Assembly: GCA_022539475.1 (NCBI GenBank)
Contig: VCMS01000011.1
Coordinates: forward strand, 248,001-312,000
Length of the DNA stretch: 64,000 bases
From: Gracilaria domingensis
Taxonomy: Eukaryota > Rhodophyta > Florideophyceae > Gracilariales > Gracilariaceae
Direction of reading: 5' to 3'
Under the pieces are notes generated by a model. That model worked only from the letters and a program-made list of their open reading frames with translations. It was not told the DNA's origin and made no database searches. The position numbers were made by a program, and so were the translations under genes. This document shows, one piece after another, positions 41,874-51,701 of the stretch; positions within the stretch are counted from its first letter, which is position 1; the number at the start of each line of letters is the position of its first letter.

Positions 41874-43091
41874 CTAGAATTTTAGTGGCCTAATCTCAAA
41901 GAAGCTATCAAGGACCTCTTCTGTAACTAACTCTCGTTTCTTTTGATGCTCAGCAACGAGTGGTTGCAAAACCTTTATGAGCTCCTTCTTAATCTCTCCG
42001 GAGAGCATTTCGCCGCTTGCGTACTGCTGCTTGACTTCAGCAAGACGTTGATCATCCTCAAGGAAAAAAGTAAGATACCGATATGATACATCGACATCGA
42101 CATTGGCACCCAATCTGCGATGTTCTTCTATTGTCTGTCGACCCCCTGAGAACGCATATTTGTTCACTTTTGTCTTAATTTTCCTTGGGGTGTCGTCGAG
42201 GAAGATTGCACTCTCCGCTATTGACGAGGACATTTTGGTGTTATCGCCTTGCAGAGCTGGAAAGAATTTTGAGTGAATGAGAGCTGGTTTGACATATGAT
42301 AGACGAGGAGCAACATCTCTAGTCATCCGGAAATATGGATCCTGATCAATTGCGCAGGGAATTAAACACGGCATGGTGGGCTGTGCGTTGAGTACAACTG
42401 GAAAGCTTGTTGAAAATGATGGCGCGGCTTGTACGGCAGGAAACCCATGTTTGCCAATGTTGTCAGAATCCGTGAAACCAAATATTCCTTTCGCTTGATT
42501 GTACGTGGTTGCCCGCTGAATCTTGAGAACGTTGCTATACAGGTGACCTATGTACTCAGTATCCGCAAAGATAAAAGTTTTGTCTGGATCGAAGCCGACG
42601 GCGATAATGTCTTTCGCATTCTCCCTCGCTAGCGATTGAAAATGCTCTAGTGGTTTAGGTGCCTCGCTTCCTTTGGGCTGTTTTGCAAATAGGAATTTCT
42701 CATCATCTGTTAATTGAATTACACAAGGGACATTGAACACTCGTTGTAAATAACAAGTGAAGATAAACGGAATCAAATGACCCAGATGCAAAGCCGTGGA
42801 TGAAGGCCCCCTTCCAGTATAGAGGAAAAACTTTTCTCCGGCCTCATATCGATTGAGTAACTGATCAAGATCACGATGCGAAAAGAAGATTCCACGACGC
42901 AAGAAGAGGTGTGGCTTTTCTCCCGTGAGAGCCTCGAAGCGGTTTAACAAGGTCTCAGAGATTGGGGTTGAGCCGAATTGCTCAATAAGCTTGCTGTAGT
43001 CAATTACTCCGGATACATCCCACGGAGTTACTACGACTTCTTGCTGCTGTTGCTTTTCTGTCGCTGAAGCGGGGTTGGAATCAAGCCCCAT
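41874..43091 (-). CDS. WARS1: Tryptophan-tRNA ligase, eukaryotic cytosolic type
   Basis: 405-aa class I synthetase charging tRNA-Trp in the cytosol. The ATP-binding HIGH-type motif is LHLGHL (101-106), preceded by [11 protein letters not shown] typical of eukaryotic and archaeal TrpRS. The KMSKS loop is KMSSS (286-290). [24 protein letters not shown] is the strongly conserved tryptophan-site segment, split by no insertion. The N-terminal appended domain is short (about 20 residues plus [10 protein letters not shown]), so vertebrate-type WHEP is absent. There is no targeting peptide (MGLDSNPAS). Single exon. Confidence 0.95.
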   Translation of the reverse strand: MGLDSNPASATEKQQQQEVVVTPWDVSGVIDYSKLIEQFGSTPISETLLNRFEALTGEKPHLFLRRGIFFSHRDLDQLLNRYEAGEKFFLYTGRGPSSTALHLGHLIPFIFTCYLQRVFNVPCVIQLTDDEKFLFAKQPKGSEAPKPLEHFQSLARENAKDIIAVGFDPDKTFIFADTEYIGHLYSNVLKIQRATTYNQAKGIFGFTDSDNIGKHGFPAVQAAPSFSTSFPVVLNAQPTMPCLIPCAIDQDPYFRMTRDVAPRLSYVKPALIHSKFFPALQGDNTKMSSSIAESAIFLDDTPRKIKTKVNKYAFSGGRQTIEEHRRLGANVDVDVSYRYLTFFLEDDQRLAEVKQQYASGEMLSGEIKKELIKVLQPLVAEHQKKRELVTEEVLDSFFEIRPLKF

Positions 43092-44335
43092 TTTGTCGTC
43101 GTCCTAACGCGAACTGAGAGCAATGGATTGAATCCGGGCTCCGAGCATGCCTAACTTTAACAATTTCCCACGACCTTGGGAACGACAGACGCATTGCTGC
43201 CCCTTTCTCAGCCCCAGCTCATCCACGTATTCAACGATGGCAATCCTGGAATGTGAGACTCTGCTGAAACTTACAGAATAAATCTTCGTCACGGGATCAT
43301 GCACCGTGGCGGTTGCAGATATGAACGACGAATGGCAAAAGATGTCGCATGAGTGGCACAACGTTCTGGCGTGAGGCGGTGGCGGTTGGGAGCTCTGTCT
43401 GCGACGGTTCAAAGATTTTACAGCAGCCGCTTTCAAAGCATGATGATGATCTAGATCAGACTTTGAGCGGATTAAACCCGAGGTGCCTTGGCAAACGCCT
43501 TCGACTGGTGTTTAATCACCAAGTACCTATTGGTTTCGATCGCGAAAGACAGCATCATCAGGAAAACGTTACGGGTGCACGATGCTCTGCACTTCTTCGA
43601 AGAAAACGGTTCTGGAGGGGAATGCTGTATTATCGCGATCACTCGCGTTGACAAAGAGATCTTTGAGATTCGGGAGGTAGGCGGAGGCGAAAGGCCCGCT
43701 TTGCCTCTCGCAGCTGGCACCAGCCGCTGCGTACGGCGTGTTCCCCTGAACAGCGCTGCTGCCTAGGGTGGGAGGTGTGGGTCTCAAAGACGAAGCTCTA
43801 GGAGAGCGCGAGAGCGCCGCGGACGTTGGAAGACAGCGCGGAGACTGGTGCTACAGGCGCTATGACGTGCGCCGCCTTATGGCCAATCTCCTCGCTGTCT
43901 CTGAATCGCTGATCCAAAGTCGCGCTCCGCTCCGCGATAAACCGTCTTCTACATGCTTGGATTATTGTTCGAGATGTTCAGCTCGTCGCATAGTTCCCCA
44001 TCACTGCACATGTCGCTGTTTTTGGTTCTGGAAATTAGTTCGAGACTGCGAAATAATTCCCGCTCACTGAGCGCTTCTTGTGAACAAAATGCCATTGTTC
44101 AGAGTCTGGCACTGAGTGAAAGCGGCAGTCAAACCGGCACGCCCAGTATTTCGTGATTCGACACACCTTTGATAACACACTGACGGGGATGGGCCAGCAT
44201 GCGGCCGGTGTTATGGGTCAATAGGAACTCGTGGAGCATAGCTAACGTTCAATTCAAGACAACGATACAGTTTATTCGCAGGAGTTGCTTTCGAATAGGT
44301 TCACAAAAAAAACTAACCAGTCAGAGTAACAAATT
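43092..44335. other. 1.2-kb intergenic region with unassigned open frames
   Basis: 5' region of TrpRS and 3' region of the first Hlip gene. A minus-strand frame is open from about 43540 to 43104 with natural-looking composition (CHSCDIFCHSSF, IVEYVDELGLRKGQQC) but has no early ATG. A splice to the upstream 43720-43590 frame is conceivable (GTAACG donor, CAG acceptor) but unsupported by homology. Not called as a gene. Confidence 0.3.
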
Positions 44336-44647
44336 TTAGTTTCCGAGGGCAGAAGCCAAGTTCACAATTTCAAAGATAGATCCGACTTGACCAAGGATAC
44401 CTTTTCCTGTGATAGCCTCAGTGACAACGGCAAGCATGAAACCGAGCATGGCTGCTCTGCCGTTGAGGTTCTCAGAGAAGGCGGTGAATCCTTGCGGGAT
44501 CTTTTCCAGCTGTGGCCCGTCGTCAGCCATGCGGAAGGCAGCGCGACGTACAGGGGCGACGGCGAGTGCGCGACGTGCGGTGAATGACGTAGTGTTGAGA
44601 GCGGTGGTGGGGCGGAGAACAACGGGAGTAGCGGTGATGAAGGCCAT
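44336..44647 (-). CDS. One-helix high-light-inducible-like protein (Hlip 1)
   Basis: 103-aa nuclear-encoded thylakoid protein of the Hlip/OHP branch of the LHC superfamily. These bind chlorophyll and carotenoid and protect photosystem assembly and pigments under light stress. A transit peptide (1-40, rich in Ala, Thr, Arg and Val) is followed by IPQGFTAFSENLNGRAAMLG and one membrane helix LAVVTEAITGKGIL. Chlorophyll-ligand positions E59, N62 and R64 (ExxNGR) and M67 are intact. A TATA box lies 114 nt upstream. It is divergent from Hlip 2, with which it shares the core from IPQGFTAF to GKGILGQ almost residue for residue, suggesting duplication. The upstream open frame crosses the TATA box and is rejected as N-terminus. 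Confidence 0.9.
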   Translation of the reverse strand: MAFITATPVVLRPTTALNTTSFTARRALAVAPVRRAAFRMADDGPQLEKIPQGFTAFSENLNGRAAMLGFMLAVVTEAITGKGILGQVGSIFEIVNLASALGN

Positions 44648-44760
44648 CGTGACCGGCAAGTGAACAGATGTGCAAAGATGAGCTGCTGAGAGAAAAGATG
44701 TGGGATGTGCGGGAGGATGGCTGTGATTCTGAAAACTGCGGAGTCGCGGTGATGTACTAC

Positions 44761-44769
44761 ATTTATATA
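44761..44769 (-). promoter_or_regulatory. TATA box of Hlip 1
   Basis: Minus strand TATATAAAT, 114 nt before the ATG. Confidence 0.65.
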
Positions 44770-45382
44770 CTGGTGTAGAACAAGATGAGGCGTTGAAAAC
44801 TGGTGAGAAAGGCAGAACAAATGCAGCCGCGACAAAAGCAAAGCTAGCCGCGAGGCGTGCAGCCGCTGGATTCTGGACTCGGTTCAAACAATGCCATGCT
44901 CGAATCTCTGAGGCCAAACTGATCAACCAATTTCAAGTGGCCGTTTTGAACCACAGAAAATCCTGAAACGACACCAGCGTATCATCAAAAAATCTTGAAC
45001 CGACACGACACATGTCTCCTCGGCCCCCGTCTGGTGTTTCAGTGGCTGGGAACGACATGTGCATGCGTTCTGTTACTGAACTTCTGTATGTTTTCCATTT
45101 GATGATAAACAGCGAAACATTGGAAATCTGCAGGTTGAGATTAAGCGGGAATTCATTTTTGTAAGGGCGGCAGCCGCCCTTAAGGAGGCGTTTTGTGGAT
45201 GACTGGACTCAGGGACTATGCGCTCCTACGTCAAAGTGGGTAGTTTGTGACTCGTACTTCACGGAGCTTGGTCTTTTCAAATGACTCCTTCGAGATTGAC
45301 GCCAGATTTCTTATCGTCTACTTTCGCTGCGAGAAGTAGATTCCACGAAGAGCTTCACAGCTTCTGGTTTTCCAGTCATCAC
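44770..45382. promoter_or_regulatory. Shared promoter of divergent Hlip 1 and Hlip 2
   Basis: 613 bp between the two TATA boxes. It contains a perfect inverted repeat with 10-bp arms (TAAGGGCGGC) and a single central base at 45162-45182, the most obvious candidate control element for the pair. Confidence 0.5.
45162..45182. repeat. 21-bp perfect palindrome in the Hlip 1/2 promoter
   Basis: Arms TAAGGGCGGC at 45162-45171 and its reverse complement at 45173-45182 around one A. By simple base-probability reasoning, a 10-bp arm with a short spacer is expected less than once in 64 kb, so this may be a dimeric factor site or a cruciform. Confidence 0.6.
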
Positions 45383-45389
45383 TATAAAA
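45383..45389 (+). promoter_or_regulatory. TATA box of Hlip 2
   Basis: TATAAAA 120 nt before the ATG, mirroring the Hlip 1 arrangement. The leader after it is pyrimidine-rich. Confidence 0.65.
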
Positions 45390-45502
45390 CCCAGTAGTAT
45401 CCCTCTCGAACTCCTACATTCCCTCCGTCCGCATCAACATCCCTCACGACGCACTGCTCTGACATCCAGGACATTTCGTTCAATCATCTCTTCTTCAGAA
45501 CA

Positions 45503-45811
45503 ATGGCCTCCACAGCTTTCGTCTCCGCCACCCCGGTCTTCGCTCGCACTACTCCTAATGTTTCTGTTACGTCTTTCACGTCTCGCCGCCTAATCGCCGC
45601 CCCGGCTCGTCGGTCTGCCGTAGTCATGATGGCTGAAAAGGAGAAGATTCCCCAGGGCTTCACGGCTTTTTCTGAAGTTCTTAACGGCCGTGCAGCCATG
45701 CTTGGACTCGTACTTGCTATCGCCACTGAAGCCATTACCGGAAAGGGTATCCTCGGACAACTGGCTGCCCTTGGAGACATTTCTTCCGTAACTAGTGCAC
45801 TTGGTCTGTAG
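45503..45811 (+). CDS. One-helix high-light-inducible-like protein (Hlip 2)
   Basis: 102 aa. Transit peptide MASTAFVSATPVFARTTPNV onward to about 42, then KIPQGFTAFSEVLNGRAAML with E58, N61, R63 and M66, and one helix LAIATEAITGKGIL. It ends with a short stromal or lumenal tail (DISSVTSALGL). It differs from Hlip 1 mainly in the transit peptide and tail. Role as for Hlip 1, presumably chlorophyll binding in thylakoids. The pairing with Hlip 1 across one promoter suggests co-regulation. The ATG at 45503 follows a CAGAACA leader end. Confidence 0.9.
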   Translation: MASTAFVSATPVFARTTPNVSVTSFTSRRLIAAPARRSAVVMMAEKEKIPQGFTAFSEVLNGRAAMLGLVLAIATEAITGKGILGQLAALGDISSVTSALGL

Positions 45812-46751
45812 GAGTAAGAGGCCCTCATAGTGTATTGTACTTCTACTTAGTCTTTCTTGACAGAGTAAATCGCTCTTGTGAATTCGTGAGTTCCTGGTCT
45901 TCTGTCTGTCTCTCTGCGTTAGTCTCCTACAATGCCTACTAACTGATCGGGGCTCACTTTAACGTTGGACATGTTTATGCAGCGGAGAAAAGAAACGCGT
46001 AATTAGTACTTCTCTTACCCCTAGTGAAAGATGCATACGAATATGTTTCTGCTCATGCAACTCAGAACCGGGGACGTTGGCATGTGTCCCGTGGCAAAAA
46101 CTGTCCCACTCATATCCTCAGCAACGCGGGCTCCTCTGCCCACGGTAGTAAAGTCTGGAGGCTTTGAAAGAAGCCGCCTTCTCCTAGTCTTGAGAAAAGC
46201 GGGGATCTTGAGGTCTAGTATCCCACCATGAACCACGTCAAAAAAAAGATGCGCACTACCCCTCCAATCTCGTCGAGGAAAGATAGAGGCAAATGTCATC
46301 CGAATGCGGCCGGACTCATCACTAGTTTATTTGATCAGAGATCGTTTCTTCATGCAGAAACGCTCTGGAATAGGACCTGCTGGTAGGAATTGCACAATTT
46401 ACACCCACAAAAGGGGAAGAAGATATGTCTTTAGTCACATGATAGCAACGGCTGGTCACAACAGCTTCGCTTCGGCGCCTCGGACAGATTTGAAAACTGA
46501 GCCATTCTATTTTTCTTCACCCAGAAGAGAACAATTTGCTTGCAGCGGTAGCACCATTAGGTACCACGCTAATTTGGACGGATTTAGAGCGCATTCTTGT
46601 GCGTTGGGGAGGATTCTCCAGAATCTTGAGGGGTTAAGACCGGGTCGTTAGGAAAAAAGGATCAAAAGTTTGACGTCAAAAACGTCCCCTGACAGATCAT
46701 GGATTCGAACATTCATTGCGTTCTAAAGACGGAGTTTATCCCCATCTTCCT
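45812..46751. other. Convergent intergenic region
   Basis: 940 bp between Hlip 2 (+) and presequence protease (-). Only short frames, no recognisable element. Confidence 0.4.
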
Positions 46752-49700
46752 CTACACTACAGCATCTAGAGATAGATTGACCCCATCTTCGATTGCCTTC
46801 TTCAGGGCATCTTCCCCACCAACGACGACCACCGTCCCTTGTTCTCGAACGGCTTGCAATGCCTCACCCAACTCCCTGAAGTCCTTCAGGGAGACAGCAA
46901 GAACTTCGTCCCTCCGTCGTTGACGAATTTCATCAGTGTTGCCGTTGATCTGTCTGAGCATGGAAGCAAAGCCCTTCGCGTCTGGAAGTTGATACGAGTC
47001 CATAGCCCCAATCATACCAATCACGCTGCGTGTAAGTTCTTCTTCCGAAAGACTCAGTTTCGACATGAACCCTGGCGCCCCGTCATAGCTGTTCAACGTC
47101 GCACCGACGTTGGGATCCCTATACGACAGGTACATGAACATACCGGTCTTGACATCCATACGACAAAAGCCACCGTATGCGCCACCCTGAACTCGAACAG
47201 TATCCCATAGATAAGACGTCCCTAGATGTCGGGAGGCAACCGAGTGTCCGCCTGAGGGTTTGAAGCCAAGGTCGTAGAGATTAGCAGCTTTGCCGACGTA
47301 GTTCACACTTGACGGAACTATCAACCCCTCATTCTCACGTGGCAACAGGACATAACTTGACAGCCAGCTGGTACCCATGTCTATCGGTTTCTCTGACAAG
47401 CGATCGAAGAAGGAAGGAAGAAGAGATCTGACTCCACTAAAGTCACTAGCAGAAGTGGTGACATTCAACACCATATTCTCACGCGTCATCATGACCTTCT
47501 GCAACTGACGGAGTTCAGCGGATACGGAGTCCCAGTCTTCATCCACTCTCGCAATCAGCTTCCTTATTGCCTTCAAGAAGTCAATGCCACCTAACTGCTC
47601 ATCAACCCAAAGTGCTGGGCGGAACATGGCACCTAGCCTTCCCGCTGCGACAGTGTGTCCACTGCTTGAAAGGGAAGATTCTATTCCTGCACGCTCCTCA
47701 ATAAGAAGCTGACGGAATCTATCCTTATTGCTGACATTCGCATCAACGAGGATATCTCCAATGATGTCCATCAAATGAGATACTTGGGAAACGACTGCCT
47801 TGCCACGCACGAGCAACTTCAGCAATGGTCTACCATTGCCATCTGTTGTGTATCGCTGATCAGAGTAAACGCTTGTGGAAACACCACCAGTCTCAGCACC
47901 TAGCCTCTGCTGCAAGGTCACGAAGTCATCTTTAGACGTACCCAACTCAGTTAGTGCACCAGCAAGAATTGAGGCAAGAGGAAGATATTCTTTCGGGACC
48001 TTAGACATATCCAAGGCCATGTCGACGTAAACTACACCGTTCGTGCTCAACGGATGGTGATACACGGTTACTCCTTTTTCGGCATACCTTTCGAATGGAA
48101 CGGTCTTTATCTTCTTGTTCAAATCACTTCTCGCAAGTGAGGGAATCTTAGCCAAATCTTCCGGGCTATCATGGGCAGCTTGCTTTTCTTTGAGGCGCTT
48201 CGTTTCTTCGACAATGTGTAGATAATCGTCTTTGGAAAATCCAGATGTCGCTTTAACTATTCGAGCCTGCTCAGCGGCATCTTCCTTCTTCGCAAACTCC
48301 GGGTCCGGGCTCAAAACGACCAAAGCTCGGTGAGGGTTGTTCAACAAGTACTTTGCGACAGTCTTTTGGAACACTGGTTCCTTTCTCTCGAGGCGGTCTC
48401 TCAAACTCTTCACTGCAGCTTCAAACTTCAGAGTTGTGAGTGGATCAGCATCATGGAGCCAAGTCGTCAAAGATCGTAACATTAGCGAAAGTCCCTTTGG
48501 AAATGAACCGGTATTGTTTTCTCGTAATCGGAACTCAATCGTGTTGAGACTAGCGTCAACCATTCTCTCCGGAAATCCGTTTTGCTCCACGTCTTTCAAT
48601 ACGTTAAACACAATCTTCTCCATCTTCTGCACGGCACTTTCAGTCATACCTTTCAGACCGACAGAGAAAGTCATCTGCCGAAGGTCGGTTTCCAAACCTC
48701 CCCCAACTACATCTTCTCCAAGTCGAGAATCAATTAAGGCTTTCCGCAAAGGAGAGGATGATAACGAGAGCAGAATGTGATTCATCACGGTGAGACTCAA
48801 TAGTTCTGAGGGATCTATCTGGTCGACTGGAGTATTTAGAAGCCAGTTTAAAGTGGCCATATGCTTCTTGCCAATATCAGGTCCCGAACCTGCGTCATAC
48901 TCAAATTTAAACGACTTCGGTTCTGTCCATGACTCTTGAAGACCGACTCCAGACGAGACAGAACGCCTCTCAAAGCCTTTCAAGAAACTGTCGGCCTTTG
49001 CAAGTCTCTTGAGCTCTTCATCATCACCGTAAAACCACATGCGAGCATTGCTGGGGTGATAGTAGTCGTCATAAAAGCCTTTGAACTGCTCCCAGGTTAG
49101 GTTTGGAATGTCGCGAGGATGGCCACCAGATTGTACTCCGTAGATGGTGTTCGGGAACAACATCCTCTGAGAGAGCTCAGCGAGGACTCGATCTGCCGAG
49201 GAGTAAGCACCTTTCATTTCATTATAGACGACACCCTTTATGGTAACGCTACCGTCCAAGTCGTCCAGCTCGAGGTGATGTCCTTCCTGCGCGAGCGTGT
49301 CAGGCGTGAGATTGGGATGGAAAACAGCGTCCATGTAGACGTCTACCAAATTATAGAAGTCGCGTTCGTTGCAACTGGCGACAGGATAGCAAGTCTTATC
49401 TGGGTATGTGAAGGCGTTCAAGAATGTGTTAAGAGAACCTTTCATGAGTTCGACAAATGGTTCCTTCACGGGATACTTCTGGCTTCCGCACAGCACGGAA
49501 TGCTCTAGTATGTGCGCGACACCGGTAGAATCTTTCGGGGGAGTGCGGAAGACAACGCCGAAAGTCTTGTTCTCATCGTCATTCAACACACTAATGAGAC
49601 GAGCACCAGTCTTCTCATGCTCCCAAAAGCGCACCATAGAACTAATTTCCTTGACAAACTCCTCTCTATTTAAACGGAAGCCACTGATGACATCACCAAT

Positions 49701-49934
49701 ACTGCATTCGACCTGAGTGGAAAAATCGGTAACAGTGGCTGCCATTGCTATGACGGATCTGTTCTGAACGGTTCGCGGAAGAGTTGGGACGAGCGCTTGG
49801 CGCATAGGAAGCCTGCTACCGGTCCATGTGGATCTGGTTGACAAGAGCGACGCAGAAAGAACTCTTGCTTTGTGAAGTGGACGAGGTACAGCAGCGATGA
49901 AGGCGCTATACGCCGCCGATAACAGCTTTGTCAT
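46752..49934 (-). CDS. PREP: Presequence protease PreP (M16C, organellar)
   Basis: 1060-aa zinc metallopeptidase of the pitrilysin M16C family that destroys cleaved transit peptides and presequences in plastids and mitochondria. The inverted zinc motif HILEH is at 141-145 (H141, E144 catalytic, H145), followed by the conserved GSQKYPVKEPFVELMKGSL and NAFTYPDKTCYPVAS. Two homologous halves joined by a coiled linker (about 560-660, EETKRLKEKQAAH) form the closed chamber. Conserved C-terminal GGAYGG (in VQGGAYGGFCRMD) is present. Length matches plant PreP (about 1080). The first in-frame ATG is at 49934 and begins a Ser/Arg/Leu-rich dual-type transit peptide. Further upstream only non-ATG codons are in frame. 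Confidence 0.95.
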   Translation of the reverse strand: MTKLLSAAYSAFIAAVPRPLHKARVLSASLLSTRSTWTGSRLPMRQALVPTLPRTVQNRSVIAMAATVTDFSTQVECSIGDVISGFRLNREEFVKEISSMVRFWEHEKTGARLISVLNDDENKTFGVVFRTPPKDSTGVAHILEHSVLCGSQKYPVKEPFVELMKGSLNTFLNAFTYPDKTCYPVASCNERDFYNLVDVYMDAVFHPNLTPDTLAQEGHHLELDDLDGSVTIKGVVYNEMKGAYSSADRVLAELSQRMLFPNTIYGVQSGGHPRDIPNLTWEQFKGFYDDYYHPSNARMWFYGDDEELKRLAKADSFLKGFERRSVSSGVGLQESWTEPKSFKFEYDAGSGPDIGKKHMATLNWLLNTPVDQIDPSELLSLTVMNHILLSLSSSPLRKALIDSRLGEDVVGGGLETDLRQMTFSVGLKGMTESAVQKMEKIVFNVLKDVEQNGFPERMVDASLNTIEFRLRENNTGSFPKGLSLMLRSLTTWLHDADPLTTLKFEAAVKSLRDRLERKEPVFQKTVAKYLLNNPHRALVVLSPDPEFAKKEDAAEQARIVKATSGFSKDDYLHIVEETKRLKEKQAAHDSPEDLAKIPSLARSDLNKKIKTVPFERYAEKGVTVYHHPLSTNGVVYVDMALDMSKVPKEYLPLASILAGALTELGTSKDDFVTLQQRLGAETGGVSTSVYSDQRYTTDGNGRPLLKLLVRGKAVVSQVSHLMDIIGDILVDANVSNKDRFRQLLIEERAGIESSLSSSGHTVAAGRLGAMFRPALWVDEQLGGIDFLKAIRKLIARVDEDWDSVSAELRQLQKVMMTRENMVLNVTTSASDFSGVRSLLPSFFDRLSEKPIDMGTSWLSSYVLLPRENEGLIVPSSVNYVGKAANLYDLGFKPSGGHSVASRHLGTSYLWDTVRVQGGAYGGFCRMDVKTGMFMYLSYRDPNVGATLNSYDGAPGFMSKLSLSEEELTRSVIGMIGAMDSYQLPDAKGFASMLRQINGNTDEIRQRRRDEVLAVSLKDFRELGEALQAVREQGTVVVVGGEDALKKAIEDGVNLSLDAVV

Positions 49935-51084
49935 CTTTGGCGGAAATGGCTGATATGTCGCGGCGCAATAATGCTGTGGCGAACGGCTCACCAAACCTGT
50001 AACGGTAGAAGAAAAGGCAGGAGGGAAGTAGTCGAGGGCGGTGTGTTCGGTACCCAACTTTGGTACAGTAGTATCTGCGTCAGATAGGATCAATGAATGG
50101 AGATTTTCGCAGTCGACTCGAATAACGCACGGCTACAAAATCTCAAGTGCAAATAGCTTTTTGGCTTCGGTTGCCGAGCACCAAAGAAGTGCCAAATTCT
50201 GGTCCTCCTGTTTCGAGCATGGTATTAGATACGGCAGTTACCTCGGTACCGATGGTAGAAGGTTACCGACGGTACCTATGCTTCCACCCACCAACCCTTT
50301 CTACCATTCAAAACCATGTCCTTTTTGTGGTAATCCTGGATTGGAAAGTTCACGAATTGAAAGAAAAGTGCCCTGGATTGCAACACGACGCCTCTGGTAA
50401 ATACAAAATACAGGAGTCGCGTAACGCCGACTTCAGTTGTTTTGTCGCAGAAGAGTTAACGAGACGATACTGCCTTCTGTTTTGTAGATTGTCAGCTTTC
50501 ACAATGTAGCACTTTGTGCAGCATTCTACAGCACTATATAGAATGCCAGAACTCACTTTGGAGGAAACAATTTTTAGTTCCGTTAACGACTCGTACCCCT
50601 CGGTAGTCTTCTGCAGAATGCACAGACGAGCGCCGCCTAGTGTCTCCAGACTGCGCCACCCGATGTTCCAGTGCACATGACGGAAGATACGACCCGTATG
50701 CGGCATACGGTATGCCTCTTATCATAGGAATCTATCATTGACCTTCCAAAGTCATTGTATTAGCAACGCTCTCAGCGGAAACGACGCTTTTGTACGAAGG
50801 TAACCTTATACCGTCAGTATTTCTTCCAGTTCGAATGAAACAATTCCTGTCCATTCTGAGAATGCTCAGTCATTTTTGCTGATCTACCTCCAAAACGCAT
50901 CCGCTCCAAAGGGCTAATTCGTTGTGTCAGCTTGTTGCTCGTTTAAGTCAACAACACTAATCCGGCTAGTTTGCCTATGGTCAGTTAGAAACTGTTGTCA
51001 AGAAAAAAGGGAGAGACAAGTTGCGCGTCATTCACAACTGGTACGACCTCAAAGTCAATCCACAGCTCGGCTAAACGCCTTCGA
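49935..51084 (-). other. Intergenic region upstream of PreP
   Basis: 1.15 kb holding the PreP 5' region and LOR-gene 3' region. Short frames only; no RNA gene recognised. Confidence 0.4.
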
Positions 51085-51642
51085 TCATCGGTTGTGGACA
51101 GAATCTATCGATACAACAAGAAATAGGAACAAGGAAGCATCAATTTCCATAGACATTCGAATATTATAAGCTGGGTTTCTTGACGATGGTACTTTTCTCC
51201 AAACAGTCATAATGATTTTCCCCGTATTTCGCTCGAGGACGCGATAAGTATCCTCCAGAAATCCTATAATCTCATACAGTGGTTGTTCACCTGAACAACT
51301 TCCAGCCCACAAGAAGCACTTCTTCTTGCGCAGGCCGGAAATCTTCCAAGATAATAGAGTCCGATTGGTTTTTGAACAACGTATGGAAACGTTAGTGAGA
51401 TGAACTTTATGCTTGTATATTTCTTCTCCCTCGGGGCTCAGAAGATTGCAGTTTAAGCCCAGAGCAGAATGGTTTGAATGAAACAGAACATCCTTTGTGC
51501 CGAATAATCGAATTCGTCCAAGTTTGGCTCGACTTGCTGGCCTTCTGTATCGAAATTGTAGAGGTGTGTCGAATGTGAGGAGACTCGAATGAGTAGTACT
51601 GGCTCTTCTAGAGCTATCATCGCTGTACGTCGTGCTACTCAT
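51085..51642 (-). CDS. LURP-one-related (LOR/Tubby-like fold) protein
   Basis: 185-aa protein that I place in the LURP-one-related family from its C-terminal half. That half has a beta-rich series ending YRVLERNTGKIIMTVWRKV, then IRMSMEIDASLFLFLVVSID. This matches the family's closing strand and hydrophobic helix (usually -V--G-D--L---LVV-LD). The middle has the expected basic KTNRTLLSWKISGLRKKK. Family members share the tubby/scramblase barrel and are linked in plants to defence, but molecular function is unclear. The N-terminus (1-40) is Ser/Thr-rich and low complexity. The start at 51642 is preceded in the transcript by a C26 run 34 nt upstream. Confidence 0.6.
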   Translation of the reverse strand: MSSTTYSDDSSRRASTTHSSLLTFDTPLQFRYRRPASRAKLGRIRLFGTKDVLFHSNHSALGLNCNLLSPEGEEIYKHKVHLTNVSIRCSKTNRTLLSWKISGLRKKKCFLWAGSCSGEQPLYEIIGFLEDTYRVLERNTGKIIMTVWRKVPSSRNPAYNIRMSMEIDASLFLFLVVSIDSVHNR

Positions 51643-51675
51643 TTTATTACGAAGTTAGGACAGTGGTGGGGGGGC

Positions 51676-51701
51676 GGGGGGGGGGGGGGGGGGGGGGGGG
51701 G
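51676..51701 (-). repeat. 26-nt homopolymeric C-tract (minus strand)
   Basis: Plus strand G26, preceded by G7 and one C. It lies 34-59 nt upstream of the LOR-gene ATG. The longest homopolymer in the window. Confidence 0.9.
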
